Shown: one piece after another, positions 17,627-26,428 of the stretch
How the letters are laid out: each line of letters starts with the position of its first letter
Numbering within the stretch: position 1 is the stretch's first letter
Program-made: the position numbers and the translations under genes
Source: Phenylobacterium sp.
Lineage (GTDB): Bacteria; Pseudomonadota; Alphaproteobacteria; Caulobacterales; Caulobacteraceae
Direction of reading: 5' to 3'
DNA length: 64,000 nt
Assembly: GCF_030681155.1 (NCBI RefSeq)
Contig: NZ_JAUXXE010000050.1
Span: forward strand, 1-64,000
Notes under the pieces: generated by a model
Databases searched by the model: none
What the model was told of the DNA's origin: nothing
What the model saw: only the letters and a program-made list of their open reading frames with translations

Positions 17627-18814
17627 ATGAGCGCAGTAGAACCGGGATCGGCCACGTCGGGCCTCGTCGAACGGGTGAAATCCATCCTTCTAAGGCCGGC
17701 GCCCACTTGGGACGTCATTGACGTCGAGCCGGCGACCACGTCGGGATTGTTCAAGAACTACGCCATGATATTGGCGGCGATTCCTGCGATCTGCGGCCTG
17801 ATCGGAGGCGCCGTCATCGGGGTTGCTGGTTTCCGGACGCCGCTTCTCGGCGGGATCATCGGCGCCATCGTCGGCTACGTCCTGTCGCTGGTCATGGTCT
17901 ATGTGCTGGCCTTGATCATCGACGCGCTCGCGCCGAGCTTCGATGGCCAGCGGGATAAGATCCAGGCGCTCAAGGTCGCGGTCTATTCCAGCACCGCGGG
18001 CTGGGTGGCGGGGATATTCTCGCTGATCCCAATGCTGGGGATTTTGGCCGTCCTTGGGGGCCTCTATGGCCTCTATCTCCTATATCTTGGGCTGCCGAAG
18101 CTGATGAAAGCGCCGCAGGAAAAGGCGCTGGGCTACACGGTCGTCACTGTGATCGTCGCCGTCGTGCTCTCGATCGTGGTCGGCGCCGTCACCGCCGCCG
18201 TCGCGGGTCTTGGCATGCTGGGGGGCGGTATCGGAGCCATGGGCGCGGCCAGCGCGCTCAACGGCGGTTCGGTCAAGCTGGGCGACCACTCTGTCGACCT
18301 CGCCAAACTGGAGGCGGCGTCCAAGCAGGTCGAAGCGGCCGCCAAGCAAATCGAGAACGGCGAGGGGCCGGCCCCTACAAATCCCGATGTCTTGAAGGCC
18401 TATCTGCCTGAGAACATCGCCGGCTATTCGCGGACCGAGCTCACAACCGGCTCAGGCGGCGTCGCCGGCATGAGCGGATCCCAGGCAGAGGGCGCCTACG
18501 CCAAGGGACCCGTCACCTTCCGCCTGACCATCGTGGACATGGGCGCCGCAGGGGCGCTGGCCGGCATGGCCGGCGCGTTCAACGTCCAGTCCTCCAGCGA
18601 GAGCGAGGGCAAGTACGAGAAGATCGGTAAGGTCGATGGCCGGATGACCCAGGAGTCCTACGACAAGGCCTCCAAGCACGGCGAGTACAGCGTGCTGGTC
18701 GGTGACCGGTTCATGGTCGCGGCCAAGGGCGATGGGGTCAGCATTGACGAGCTCAAGGCCGCCGCGTCCGCGGTAGGCCTGGCGCGTCTCGAGGCCCTGG
18801 CCAAGGCCGGCTAG
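17627..18814 (+). CDS. Yip1-family membrane protein with C-terminal soluble domain
   Basis: A 395-residue protein. Residues ~15-210 match the Yip1 membrane domain: a leading amphipathic segment LVERVKSILLRPAPTWDVID followed by five hydrophobic helices rich in glycine. The last ~170 residues are soluble, with a helix of EAASKQVEAAAKQIENGEG and then a domain that ends ALAKAG. The ATG at 17627 begins the conserved N-terminal pattern; an earlier in-frame ATG at 17546 would overlap the candidate radA promoter region. Bacterial Yip1 proteins have no settled function. The stop shares CTAG with the convergent alr stop. Confidence 0.75.
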   Translation: MSAVEPGSATSGLVERVKSILLRPAPTWDVIDVEPATTSGLFKNYAMILAAIPAICGLIGGAVIGVAGFRTPLLGGIIGAIVGYVLSLVMVYVLALIIDALAPSFDGQRDKIQALKVAVYSSTAGWVAGIFSLIPMLGILAVLGGLYGLYLLYLGLPKLMKAPQEKALGYTVVTVIVAVVLSIVVGAVTAAVAGLGMLGGGIGAMGAASALNGGSVKLGDHSVDLAKLEAASKQVEAAAKQIENGEGPAPTNPDVLKAYLPENIAGYSRTELTTGSGGVAGMSGSQAEGAYAKGPVTFRLTIVDMGAAGALAGMAGAFNVQSSSESEGKYEKIGKVDGRMTQESYDKASKHGEYSVLVGDRFMVAAKGDGVSIDELKAAASAVGLARLEALAKAG

Positions 18815-19905
18815 ACCTCTCCGAGATAGATCCGCTCAGCCCGGGTGCTGAGGCGCACGAGGCATTCGTGCGCCACGGTGCCCGCGGCGGTGGCGATGTC
18901 GTCCAGCAGTACGTTAGGTCCCAGAAGTTCCACCCAGTCGCCGATCCGCGCCTGGGCCGGGCCGATGTCGAGGGCGATGAGGTCCATGGTCACAATGATG
19001 ACCGGCCGCCGCTCGCCGGCCAGCCAGCCATAGCCGCCGTTGCGCGAGGCGCGAATGATGCCGTCGGCGTATCCGGCGCCGACTACCGCCACGCGGGTCG
19101 GACTGTCGATCACAGTGTGTGAGCCGTAGCCGATCATTTCGCCGGGCTCGACATTGCGAATGTAGAGGATCGGCGCCTCGAACTTGGCGACGGCGTGCAG
19201 CCGCGCGTCCGGCCGTTCCTCAGGGCCGCCGCCATAGAGGCTGATGCCTGGGCGGATCAGGTCGTTGCGGTAGTCCGGGCCGAGCATGATGCCGGCGGAG
19301 GCGGCGAAACTGGTGCGGACGCCGGGGAACAGGCGGCGGACCTGGGCGAACCGTCCCAACTGCAGTTCGTTGCGTGGATCGTCGGGGCTGGTCGCTGAGC
19401 CAAGGTGGCTCATGAGCAGGACGATATCGAGGCCGCGAAGTCGGTCGCCCGATTGGGCGACGGCCTCAGCCTCGGCCAGGGTCAGGCCTTGGCGGTTCAT
19501 GCCGGTGTCGACCTGGAGGGCGACGGCCAGCGCTTGCCCCGACGCGGCGGCGAAGGTGGTGGCGGCCTCAATCTGCGGCAGGCTGGAAAGCACTGGGGTC
19601 AGGCGTGCGGCGGCCAGGCGGGGACCTGCGCCGGCCAGGAAGCCGTCGAGAACATAGATGGTCGCCGGATGCTCGGCGCCGAGCGCCGCCCTCAGGCTTT
19701 CGCCCTCCGACAGCCGCGCCACGAAGAAGCCTTGGGCGCCCTCGGCCCAAAGGCGGCGCGCCACCTGGGCCGCGCCCAGACCGTAGCCATCGGCCTTGAT
19801 CACCGGCGCGGCGTCTGCCCCGGCGGCTTGCGCACGCAGCACAGCGAAATTGTGCGCGAGCGCGTCGAGATCGATGGTCAGGCGCGCGGAGGTCGGAAGA
19901 GACAT
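18811..19905 (-). CDS. alr: Alanine racemase
   Basis: A 364-residue PLP enzyme that interconverts L- and D-alanine for peptidoglycan. The PLP lysine is in PVIKADGYGLGA near residue 35, the barrel motifs QVDTGMNRQGL and RPGISLYGGGP are present, and the second catalytic base Tyr is in EMIGYGSHTVID. An ATG at 19905 gives the family length; another at 19917 would add four residues. It lies 40 bp downstream of dnaB on the same strand, the dnaB-alr order being common in Proteobacteria. The stop overlaps the Yip1 gene by 4 bp. Confidence 0.93.
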   Translation of the reverse strand: MSLPTSARLTIDLDALAHNFAVLRAQAAGADAAPVIKADGYGLGAAQVARRLWAEGAQGFFVARLSEGESLRAALGAEHPATIYVLDGFLAGAGPRLAAARLTPVLSSLPQIEAATTFAAASGQALAVALQVDTGMNRQGLTLAEAEAVAQSGDRLRGLDIVLLMSHLGSATSPDDPRNELQLGRFAQVRRLFPGVRTSFAASAGIMLGPDYRNDLIRPGISLYGGGPEERPDARLHAVAKFEAPILYIRNVEPGEMIGYGSHTVIDSPTRVAVVGAGYADGIIRASRNGGYGWLAGERRPVIIVTMDLIALDIGPAQARIGDWVELLGPNVLLDDIATAAGTVAHECLVRLSTRAERIYLGEV

Positions 19906-19945
19906 TGGCGGTCCCATAGCCGAGCAGGCGGCCCTAGGCGACGTC

Positions 19946-21436
19946 TTACTCGTCGGGAGCGAAGAACTGGCTGTGCGCCAAGTTGCCGAACTTGGTGATG
20001 TCTTCGTTGAAGGAGAGCCGCACGGTGCCGATGGGACCGTGACGTTGCTTGGCGATGATGACGTCGGCGGTGCCCCGCACCTTGTCCATGTCTTCTTGCC
20101 AGGTGAGGTGTTCGGGCGTGCCTTCGCGCGGCTCGGACCGGCCGAGATAGTAGCTCTCGCGATAGATGAACATGACCATGTCGGCGTCCTGTTCGATCGA
20201 GCCCGATTCACGCAGGTCGGAGAGCTGCGGGCGTTTGTCTTCGCGGTTTTCAACCTGACGGGAGAGCTGGGACAGGGCGATCACCGGCACGGCCAGTTCC
20301 TTGGCCAGGGCCTTCATCGATTGGGTGATCATCGAGACTTCCTGCACCCGGTTGTCGCTCTTGCCTTCGCCGCCGGTGACCAGCTGCAGGTAATCGATGA
20401 CGATCAGGTCGAGGCCGTGGGTCCGCTTCAGCCGCCGCGCGCGGGCGGTCAGCTTGGCGATGGTGATGCCGCCGGTGGCGTCGATGAACAGGGGCGCGTC
20501 CTGGATTTCCAGGGCGGCGTCGCGCAGCCGGCCGAACTCCAAGGCGTCGATCTCGCCCTTACGCAGGCGGTCGCCGGAAACCCCGGACACTTCGGCCAGC
20601 AGACGCATGGCCAACTGCTCGGCGGACATTTCCAGCGAGAAGAACGCAACGACGCCGCCGGACACGGTCTTCTTGGTGCCGTCCGGCTGGGGTTCCCAGG
20701 CGTAGTTCCGGGCGACGTCGAAGGCCACGTTGCAGGCCAGAGAGGTCTTACCCATCGATGGACGGGCGGCCAGGATCAGCAAGTCGGAGGGATGCAGGCC
20801 GCCGATCTTGCGGTCCAGGTCCAGCAGGCCGGTCGAAATCCCGGCCAGGCCGCCGTCGCGGGCGTGAGCCTCCGCCGCCATGGTGACGGCGCCGTGCAAG
20901 GCGTCGGCGAACGGCACGAAGCCCTGATTGCTGCCGCCGGCCTCGGCCAGGGTGAAGAGCTGGGCCTCGGCGGCCTCGATCTGGTCGCGGGCCGACCGGT
21001 CGGCGTCGCCCTGGGCGGCCTGCTGGGCGATCTCGCCGCCGATCCGGATCAGGTCCCGACGCAGGGCCAGGTCATAGACGGCGCGCGAATAGTCGGGCGC
21101 ATTGGCGGCGGGCGGGGCCCGGTCCACGAGGTCGGCGAGGTAGCGGATGCCGCCCAGTTCCTCGAAAGCCGCGTCGCGGTTGAACTGTTCGGCCAGCAGG
21201 ATCGGCTCGGCCAATTGGCCCTTACGGACCGCGCTCTCGATCGACGAGTAGAGGCGCTGGTGGAAGGGTTCATAGAAGTGGCGGGCCTGCAGGAAGTCGC
21301 CAATCCGTTCGAAGGCGGCGTTGTCGTAGAGCAGGGCGCCCAGCAATGCCTGTTCAGCCTCGATATTGGCAGGGGCGTGCGGGATCGCGATGTCGTTCTG
21401 AGCGGGGCGGAGGTCGAGAGCGGGGACGAGCGACAT
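19946..21436 (-). CDS. dnaB: Replicative DNA helicase
   Basis: A 496-residue hexameric 5'-3' helicase for chromosome replication. The N-terminal DnaB domain begins PANIEAEQALLGALLYDNAA. The RecA-like C-terminal domain has Walker A ARPSMGKTSLACN, Walker B LIVIDYLQL, an arginine-finger region and the ALSQLSRQVENREDKRPQLSDLRESGSIEQDADMV signature (seen in pieces). No intein is present. Upstream lie the TonB receptor and the ribosomal operon; downstream is alr. The short sequence between dnaB and the receptor gene carries the receptor's terminator. Confidence 0.96.
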   Translation of the reverse strand: MSLVPALDLRPAQNDIAIPHAPANIEAEQALLGALLYDNAAFERIGDFLQARHFYEPFHQRLYSSIESAVRKGQLAEPILLAEQFNRDAAFEELGGIRYLADLVDRAPPAANAPDYSRAVYDLALRRDLIRIGGEIAQQAAQGDADRSARDQIEAAEAQLFTLAEAGGSNQGFVPFADALHGAVTMAAEAHARDGGLAGISTGLLDLDRKIGGLHPSDLLILAARPSMGKTSLACNVAFDVARNYAWEPQPDGTKKTVSGGVVAFFSLEMSAEQLAMRLLAEVSGVSGDRLRKGEIDALEFGRLRDAALEIQDAPLFIDATGGITIAKLTARARRLKRTHGLDLIVIDYLQLVTGGEGKSDNRVQEVSMITQSMKALAKELAVPVIALSQLSRQVENREDKRPQLSDLRESGSIEQDADMVMFIYRESYYLGRSEPREGTPEHLTWQEDMDKVRGTADVIIAKQRHGPIGTVRLSFNEDITKFGNLAHSQFFAPDE

Positions 21437-21530
21437 GCGTTTACAGGTACCTAAACCGTCGTACTCTGGTCGCTGACGATCTCGTGGAACTCACAGGAAC
21501 TTGCGACCCTGTGGACAGATCGCGGAACAG

Positions 21531-21560
21531 AAACGGCGCGGAGCTTGTAGCCCCGCGCCG
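21531..21560 (-). terminator. Intrinsic terminator of the first TonB receptor gene
   Basis: An 8-bp GC-rich stem (CGGCGCGG 21534-21541 with CCGCGCCG 21553-21560), extended by two inner pairs, lies 28 bases past the receptor stop on the minus strand and is followed by TTTCTG. Confidence 0.6.
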
Positions 21561-21588
21561 CGTCAGTCTCGGTCGTATAGTCGACCTG

Positions 21589-23985
21589 CTACCAGTTGTA
21601 GGCGAGGCGCCCGTACACGAAGCGGCCGCTGAAGCCGAACGGCGAGAACGACGAGAACGGCGAGGCCGAGGTCGTGTTCTGCGACGGGATGATCTGGCGC
21701 GGATAGACGTCAAAGACGTTGTCGGCGCCGACCGAGGCGGTCAGGCCCACCGGGAAGGTGTAGCGCGCTTCCAGATCGACCAGCCCACGGTTGCCGGTGC
21801 TGTTGTCGGCGCTGCCATCAGCCAGCGTGCCGGGCGAGAGGACGTCGCCATAGAAGGTGGTGCGCACGGTCGCGCCCCAGGCTTCCTTCTTCCAATCGCC
21901 TTGCAGGGTCAGCTTTTGCTTCGGCGTGCCTTCCTCGAACCGCAGGCGCGCCTGGCGGGCAAACAGCGAGGTCGGGGTCGGCAGGGTGGTGGTCACCGGG
22001 GTGCGCTTGACCTCGATGTCGTTGACGTTGCCCGCGGCGGTCAGGTCGAAGGTGCCGGCTTGCTCATCGACAATCCGATAGCGCGCGACCACGTCCACGC
22101 CGACGGTGTCGGTGTCGACGCCGTTGATGAAGAAGCGGGCCGCGGTGGCGCCGTAGGGCGCGAGCAGGTCGTAGATCACGCGGGCGTTGGTGCCTGGCGC
22201 GGCGGTGGGACTGCCCTGCAGGGTCTCGGACAGAACGATCCGGTCCTTCACGTCGATCTTGTAGCCATCGACGGTGAGTTCGAAGGCGCCACGACGGAAG
22301 ACGAAGCCCAAGGCGTAGTTGTCCGAGGTTTCAGCCTTCAGCGGCTGGGCGCCCAGGGCGGCGGCGACGTTGCTGGTCGCCGGATAGGTGCCGGTCTCGA
22401 AGGGCACGTTGTCGATGTAGAGGATCGAGGTCGACGTGTAGTACTGCTGTTGCAGCGCCGGCGCGCGGAAGCCGGTGGAGACCGCGCCGCGGATGGCGAA
22501 TTCCGGCGTGAAGTCATAGCGAGCGGCGAGCTTGCCGGTCGTGGTGTCGCCGAAGTCCGAATAGTCCTCGTAGCGCACGGCGGCCGACAGGGTCAGTTGC
22601 TCGGTGACCTTGCCTTCCAGGTCGATATAGACGCCGACATTGTTGCGATCGACATCGACTTCGTTGGACGGGGTGAAGCCGGTGAAGCCGCGCGAGCCGA
22701 AGGCGACGTTGGTGATCGGACCGCGGGCGTAGGATTCATATTGGCCCTGGTTGATCTTGTAGGTCTCTTGGCGAGCCTCAAGGCCGAAGGCGACGTTCAG
22801 GGGGCCAGCCAAGCCGACCTCGAATTCGCGGCTGAAGTCCGCGCCGAAGACGATTTGATCATAGGTCAGGCCACCGGCCTGGAACGAGGTCGGCGAAGCG
22901 GCGCCGAACGACGGGTTGATCGTGTTCTGCACGCCGAAATCGATGTCGTTCTTGCCGTAGACGACATTGAAGTCGGCGGTGAAGCCGGCGATCTCGCCGC
23001 GGATGCCGAGGCCGGCGCTGTTGTCTTCGGTGTCGGTCGTCAGGAAGGGAAGGTAGCCGTTCGGATAGACCGAAGGGACGTTTTGCTGGGTGTCGGTCGG
23101 CAGGCGGAACGTCGCAGCGCTGGAGGCGTCGCGATGCTGGTAGCCATACCAGCCATAGAGATCCCAGGTGTCGTTCAGCGACTTGCCGGCGTTGGCGTAG
23201 AACGACAGGTCTTCCACATCGGCGTCGCCGAAGCGCGAGGTGATGCGGTTGGGCGTGACGCGCTTGTCGATGTCGCTGCGGTTGGTGTTCTCGCGGTTGC
23301 GATACTCAGCCGACAAGGTCAGGAAGCCGTCGCCCAGGAAGCTCAAGCCTTGCCAGCCCGAAACGGTGGTGGTGGCGCCGTCGGTGATGTCGTCGTTGCG
23401 GCCGTAGAAGCCGTCAAAGCTGGTGACGTTCGAGCCGTAGGTGACCGACAGGCCGCCGCCGCTGGCCGCTTCGCGCAGGCGCAGGTTGATGACGCCGGCG
23501 ATGGCGTCCGAGCCATACTGCGCCGAGGCGCCGTCACGCAGGACTTCGATGCGGTCGATGGCGGTCGACGGAATGGCGTTCAGATCGACGGCGGCCGAGC
23601 CGCGGCCGACGGAGCCGTTGGTGTTGACCAGGGCGGTGGCGTGGCGGCGCGTGCCGTTCACCAGCACCAGGGTCTGGTCCGGGCCTTGGCCGCGCAGCGT
23701 GGCCGGGCGGATGGCGTCGGTGCCATCGGTGTTCGACGGACGCGGGAAGGTGATGGACGGCACGCTGGTCGCGAGCGCCGTGGCCAGTTCGGTGCTGCCG
23801 CGTTGTTGCAGCGCATCGGCGCTGATGACGTCGACGGGCGCCAGGGTCTCAAGACGCGAACGACCCTCGGTGCGAGTGCCGGTGACGACCAGTTCCTCTA
23901 CGTCGGCTCCGGTCTGAGCAAACGCCACGCCGGATGTAAGACTCGCAGCGGACGCCGCCGCGAGTAGAAACACGCGATACTTCAT
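21589..23985 (-). CDS. TonB-dependent outer-membrane receptor
   Basis: A 798-residue receptor. The signal peptide MKYRVFLLAAASAASL...AFAQ is cleaved near residue 24, followed at once by a TonB-box-like VEELVVTGTR. The plug domain includes LVLVNGTRRHATALVN and IDRIEVLRDGASAQYGSDAIAGVINL. The rest is a 22-strand barrel ending in an aromatic residue (AYNW). The LNAIPSTAIDRIEVLRDGAS pattern is typical of the large receptors of Caulobacter and Sphingomonas that import plant-derived or peptide substrates as well as iron complexes; the ligand is unknown. The ATG at 23985 has GGGGA upstream. It interrupts the otherwise conserved rplI-dnaB neighbourhood. Confidence 0.93.
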   Translation of the reverse strand: MKYRVFLLAAASAASLTSGVAFAQTGADVEELVVTGTRTEGRSRLETLAPVDVISADALQQRGSTELATALATSVPSITFPRPSNTDGTDAIRPATLRGQGPDQTLVLVNGTRRHATALVNTNGSVGRGSAAVDLNAIPSTAIDRIEVLRDGASAQYGSDAIAGVINLRLREAASGGGLSVTYGSNVTSFDGFYGRNDDITDGATTTVSGWQGLSFLGDGFLTLSAEYRNRENTNRSDIDKRVTPNRITSRFGDADVEDLSFYANAGKSLNDTWDLYGWYGYQHRDASSAATFRLPTDTQQNVPSVYPNGYLPFLTTDTEDNSAGLGIRGEIAGFTADFNVVYGKNDIDFGVQNTINPSFGAASPTSFQAGGLTYDQIVFGADFSREFEVGLAGPLNVAFGLEARQETYKINQGQYESYARGPITNVAFGSRGFTGFTPSNEVDVDRNNVGVYIDLEGKVTEQLTLSAAVRYEDYSDFGDTTTGKLAARYDFTPEFAIRGAVSTGFRAPALQQQYYTSTSILYIDNVPFETGTYPATSNVAAALGAQPLKAETSDNYALGFVFRRGAFELTVDGYKIDVKDRIVLSETLQGSPTAAPGTNARVIYDLLAPYGATAARFFINGVDTDTVGVDVVARYRIVDEQAGTFDLTAAGNVNDIEVKRTPVTTTLPTPTSLFARQARLRFEEGTPKQKLTLQGDWKKEAWGATVRTTFYGDVLSPGTLADGSADNSTGNRGLVDLEARYTFPVGLTASVGADNVFDVYPRQIIPSQNTTSASPFSSFSPFGFSGRFVYGRLAYNW

Positions 23986-24022
23986 TGATATTCCCCAATT
24001 ATTTTCCGTCATGAGAGACGTC

Positions 24023-24034
24023 AGGCTTAAGCCT
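24023..24034. promoter_or_regulatory. Palindrome upstream of the TonB receptor gene
   Basis: AGGCTTAAGCCT is a perfect 12-bp palindrome 38-49 bases upstream of the receptor start codon, where a regulator of the receptor could bind. No known operator is matched. Confidence 0.3.
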
Positions 24035-24230
24035 TGGCGGAACCTATGAATTTGGGGCCGCGGGGGGAATGACATGGGCGCCACATCCGCGGGAAAACGC
24101 CCGTTTGAGTGGAGCGAACCGCGCAACCCCAAGGCGCGCGGGCCTGACTATGAGGCCGGACAGAAAAACTATGAGGTCTCTGGCGTGTCGACGCCGGCTA
24201 ATGAGGCTGCGCTGCGACTGTCTGCGCGCA

Positions 24231-24265
24231 CGAAAAACGGCGCGGACCGTGAGGTCCGCGCCGTT
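24231..24265 (-). terminator. Intrinsic terminator of the rpsF-rpsR-rplI operon
   Basis: A perfect 13-bp stem (24236-24248 with 24253-24265, sequence AACGGCGCGGACC and its complement) with a 4-base loop lies 27 bases after the rplI stop. On the minus strand it runs into five T residues. Confidence 0.85.
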
Positions 24266-24291
24266 CTCTAGGTCCGAAGGACCAGGTAGGC

Positions 24292-24879
24292 TTAGCGGTC
24301 GGCGCCGAAGTCGACTTCGTGCGAACCAGCTCCACCGGCCACCATGTCGGCGGCGGCTTCTTCGTCCGCGAGACGATCTTCCTCGTATTGCGAGGCGATC
24401 ACGTTCTCACCACGGGCTTGGCGCTCGGCCTCGTCCTGGCTGCGGGCGATGTTGATGTTGATGCTGACGACCACTTCGGAGTGCAGGCGAACCTTCACGG
24501 GGTGGACGCCCAGCGTCTTCAGGGGCTTGTCAAGAACGACCATGGAGCGGTCGAGCTTGCCACCGGCGCCGTTGACGATGTCGGCGACGTCGCGACCGGA
24601 AACCGAACCGTAAAGCTGACCGGTTTCGCCAGCCTGACGGATCAGGATGTACGAAGTGCCGTCCAGGTTATCGCCGGCTTTCGCGGCAACTTCCTTGGCC
24701 TTCAGGTTGCGGGCTTCGATGTCGGCGCGTTGGCCTTCAAAGATCTTCAGGTTGGCGCTGTTGGCGCGCAGGGCCTTGTGACGGGGCAGGAGGAAGTTAC
24801 GGGCATAGCCGTCCTTCACCGTGACCAAGTCGCCGAGGCCGCCACGACCTTCGACTCGTTCGAGCAGAATAACTTTCAT
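24292..24879 (-). CDS. rplI: 50S ribosomal protein L9
   Basis: A 195-residue ribosomal protein that binds 23S rRNA domain V near the L1 stalk. The N-terminal domain is textbook (MKVILLERVEGRGGLGDLVT, VKDGYARNFLLPRHKAL), then a long connecting helix and a C-terminal domain with VHPVKVRLHSEVVVSI. The last ~45 residues (EAERQARGENVIASQYEEDR onward, acidic and Ala-rich) are an extension beyond the ~150-residue E. coli protein, as is usual in alphaproteobacteria. It is the third gene of the operon and is followed by a strong terminator. Confidence 0.96.
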   Translation of the reverse strand: MKVILLERVEGRGGLGDLVTVKDGYARNFLLPRHKALRANSANLKIFEGQRADIEARNLKAKEVAAKAGDNLDGTSYILIRQAGETGQLYGSVSGRDVADIVNGAGGKLDRSMVVLDKPLKTLGVHPVKVRLHSEVVVSININIARSQDEAERQARGENVIASQYEEDRLADEEAAADMVAGGAGSHEVDFGADR

Positions 24880-24892
24880 GTGCCTGGTCTCC

Positions 24893-25162
24893 CTACTTCA
24901 CGACGTAGGGCAGCAGGGCGAGGAAGCGAGCGCGCTTGATGGCCTTGGCCAGTTCGCGTTGCTTCTTGGCCGAGACCGCGGTGATGCGCGAAGGGACGAT
25001 CTTGCCACGCTCGGAAACGTAACGCTGAAGCAGCTTCACGTCCTTGTAGTCGATCTTCGGAGCGTTGGCGCCGGAGAACGGGCAGACCTTGCGGCGGCGG
25101 AAGAACGGGCGGCGAGCGCCGCCGGCGGCGGCCGCGGGGGCCGAAGCGGTTTCGTCAGACAT
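24893..25162 (-). CDS. rpsR: 30S ribosomal protein S18
   Basis: An 89-residue protein of the small subunit platform, partner of S6. It contains [68 protein letters not shown] in consecutive pieces. The initial Ala-rich stretch is variable in the family. Its ATG overlaps the rpsF stop by one base, so translation of S18 is coupled to S6, in line with their 1:1 complex. Confidence is high from sequence and context. Confidence 0.97.
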   Translation of the reverse strand: MSDETASAPAAAAGGARRPFFRRRKVCPFSGANAPKIDYKDVKLLQRYVSERGKIVPSRITAVSAKKQRELAKAIKRARFLALLPYVVK

Positions 25163-25569
25163 TAGAAGCCACCTTCCTTCGGAGCAAAGCCACCACCTTC
25201 TTTGGCGCCGAAATCGTCGCGGCGCGGCTCACGCTCGCGTTCACGATCGCGACGGGCCAGAACCGGCGAGAGTTCCAGGTCGAGTTCCTCGACGCGGACA
25301 GTCAGGGTGCGCAGAACGTCTTCGTTCAGACCCAGCTGACGTTCCATTTCCTTCACGGCCGCCGGCGGGGCGTCGAGCGAAAGAAGGGAATAGTGGCCCT
25401 TGCGGTTCTTCTTGATGCGGTAGGTGAGGTTGCGAAGACCCCAGTACTCGATCTTGGCGACGGTGCCGCCGCCTTCTTCGATCAGAGCCTTGATCTGGTC
25501 GTTCAGGGCTTCAGCCTGTTGCGGCGAGATATCCTGCCGCGAAATAACAACGTGCTCGTAGAGCGCCAT
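25162..25569 (-). CDS. rpsF: 30S ribosomal protein S6
   Basis: A 135-residue protein that binds S18 and 16S rRNA in the platform. The core is recognisable as [21 protein letters not shown], the [22 protein letters not shown] strand pair, and [22 protein letters not shown]. The tail from residue ~105 is charged and repetitive ([27 protein letters not shown]), a variable extension in this family. A run of AAAGGAAAAA before the ATG serves as the ribosome site. The gene has a ~140-base leader with a long-range stem, described separately. Confidence 0.96.
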   Translation of the reverse strand: MALYEHVVISRQDISPQQAEALNDQIKALIEEGGGTVAKIEYWGLRNLTYRIKKNRKGHYSLLSLDAPPAAVKEMERQLGLNEDVLRTLTVRVEELDLELSPVLARRDREREREPRRDDFGAKEGGGFAPKEGGF

Positions 25570-25587
25570 TTTTTCCTTTTCCCATTT

Positions 25588-25694
25588 GGAAGGCGGCGCG
25601 TCCTGCGGCGGGTGACCGCGGGAAGCGATGGATCTCAGGCGCGGCGACCGGGATGTTCCCGATCCTTTCGCGTTCCGGCTTGAGACCGCCTTCC
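25588..25694 (-). promoter_or_regulatory. Structured 5' leader of rpsF, candidate S6:S18 autoregulatory element
   Basis: On the minus strand GGAAGGCGG (25686-25694) can pair perfectly with CCGCCTTCC (25588-25596), closing a ~107-base domain. Inside are a 7-bp hairpin (25646-25664) and a 4-bp hairpin (25608-25619). The closing 3' arm ends 18 bases before the start codon. Ribosomal protein leaders bound by S6:S18 are known in many bacteria; whether this is one is inference. Confidence 0.45.
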
Positions 25695-25707
25695 GTGAAG
25701 AGGCGCG

Positions 25708-25736
25708 CTAATACGGGAAAAGTGGTTGTAGGGCAA
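25708..25736 (-). promoter_or_regulatory. Promoter of the rpsF-rpsR-rplI operon
   Basis: On the minus strand TTGCCC (25731-25736) and TATTAG (25708-25713) are exactly 17 bases apart, ending 138 bases before the rpsF start codon. It is the best sigma-70-type match in the gap. Confidence 0.55.
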
Positions 25737-25791
25737 GGGTTGTCGCTCGCCGTGCCCCCTCCGCCCGAAGGGAAGGGGGCCGGCGGCGCGC

Positions 25792-26343
25792 CTATTTCTT
25801 CTTCGGGTGGCTGGCGTTCCAGGCCTTCACGGCGGTCATCGTCTCGGTGACGTGGTCGTTGGCCTTCATGTCGGAATAGGCGTGGATGACTTGGCCGGAG
25901 GGCGAAATCACATAGGACGTGCGGCTCGACCAGCCCGGGCGCACTGCCATCGTGGCGTCGTAACTGGCGGCAATCTTGGCGCTGGGATCGGCGGCGACCG
26001 GGAACTTGCCCGAGCACTTCTCGGTATCGGCCGAGAAAGCGGCCAGCTTGTCGAGGTTGCCTGAGGTCACGCCGATGACGGTCGCGCCCTGCTTCTTAAA
26101 GTCGTCGGTCGCCTCGGCGAACAGCCGGGCTTCCAGGTTGCAGCCGGCGGTCTCGGCGGCGGGGAAGAAATAGAGCACGACGGGACCCTTCTTGCGGGCC
26201 TCGGCCATGGAGAAGGTGATGGGCTTGCCGGCCTGATAGCCCTGGGCGGTGAAGTCGGGGGCCTTGGCGCCTTCCTTCAGCGCCGCGAAGGCGGGCGTGG
26301 CGGCCAGGGTGGCGAGAGCGGCGGCGAGGGCGAGGCGGCGCAT
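25792..26343 (-). CDS. Periplasmic peroxiredoxin (AhpC/TSA-Bcp type)
   Basis: A 183-residue exported thiol peroxidase. The signal peptide ends AATPAFA around residue 20. The peroxidatic Cys68 is in the TxxC context ETAGCNLEA after the strand PVVLYFFP, and a second Cys near residue 110 (TEKCSGKFP) is a candidate resolving residue. The C-terminal half [17 protein letters not shown] and [18 protein letters not shown] completes the thioredoxin fold. Most bacterioferritin-comigratory proteins are cytosolic, so the signal peptide is a distinguishing feature. It is divergent from purC. Confidence 0.85.
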   Translation of the reverse strand: MRRLALAAALATLAATPAFAALKEGAKAPDFTAQGYQAGKPITFSMAEARKKGPVVLYFFPAAETAGCNLEARLFAEATDDFKKQGATVIGVTSGNLDKLAAFSADTEKCSGKFPVAADPSAKIAASYDATMAVRPGWSSRTSYVISPSGQVIHAYSDMKANDHVTETMTAVKAWNASHPKKK

Positions 26344-26428
26344 GCGGTATTCCTCCGTGTTGTGGAGACTATACGGAGCGTAGGCCTCTTTGTCTTCGCG
26401 GTGCTTGAGGTTCGCGGCGGGGGCTGGC

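Larger units (their letters stand above)
23986..24291. other. 306-bp non-coding stretch between the TonB receptor and rplI
   Basis: No gene is convincing here. The receptor side holds a perfect 12-bp palindrome (24023-24034), and the rplI side holds the ribosomal operon terminator (24231-24265). A 65-codon open frame on the plus strand (24074-24271) runs through the terminator hairpin and has no recognisable product. Confidence 0.6.

Noticed and set aside
21346-23967. An 873-codon open frame on the plus strand opposite the TonB receptor
   Set aside because: It is the GC-driven shadow of the receptor gene: the translation is Gly/Arg/Val-rich with no domain, while the minus strand encodes a complete receptor with signal peptide, plug and barrel.
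25754-25780. Terminator for the peroxiredoxin gene
   Set aside because: A GCCCCCTCC/GGAAGGGGGC hairpin exists, but one arm needs a bulge and no T-run follows on the minus strand, so I did not list it as a terminator.
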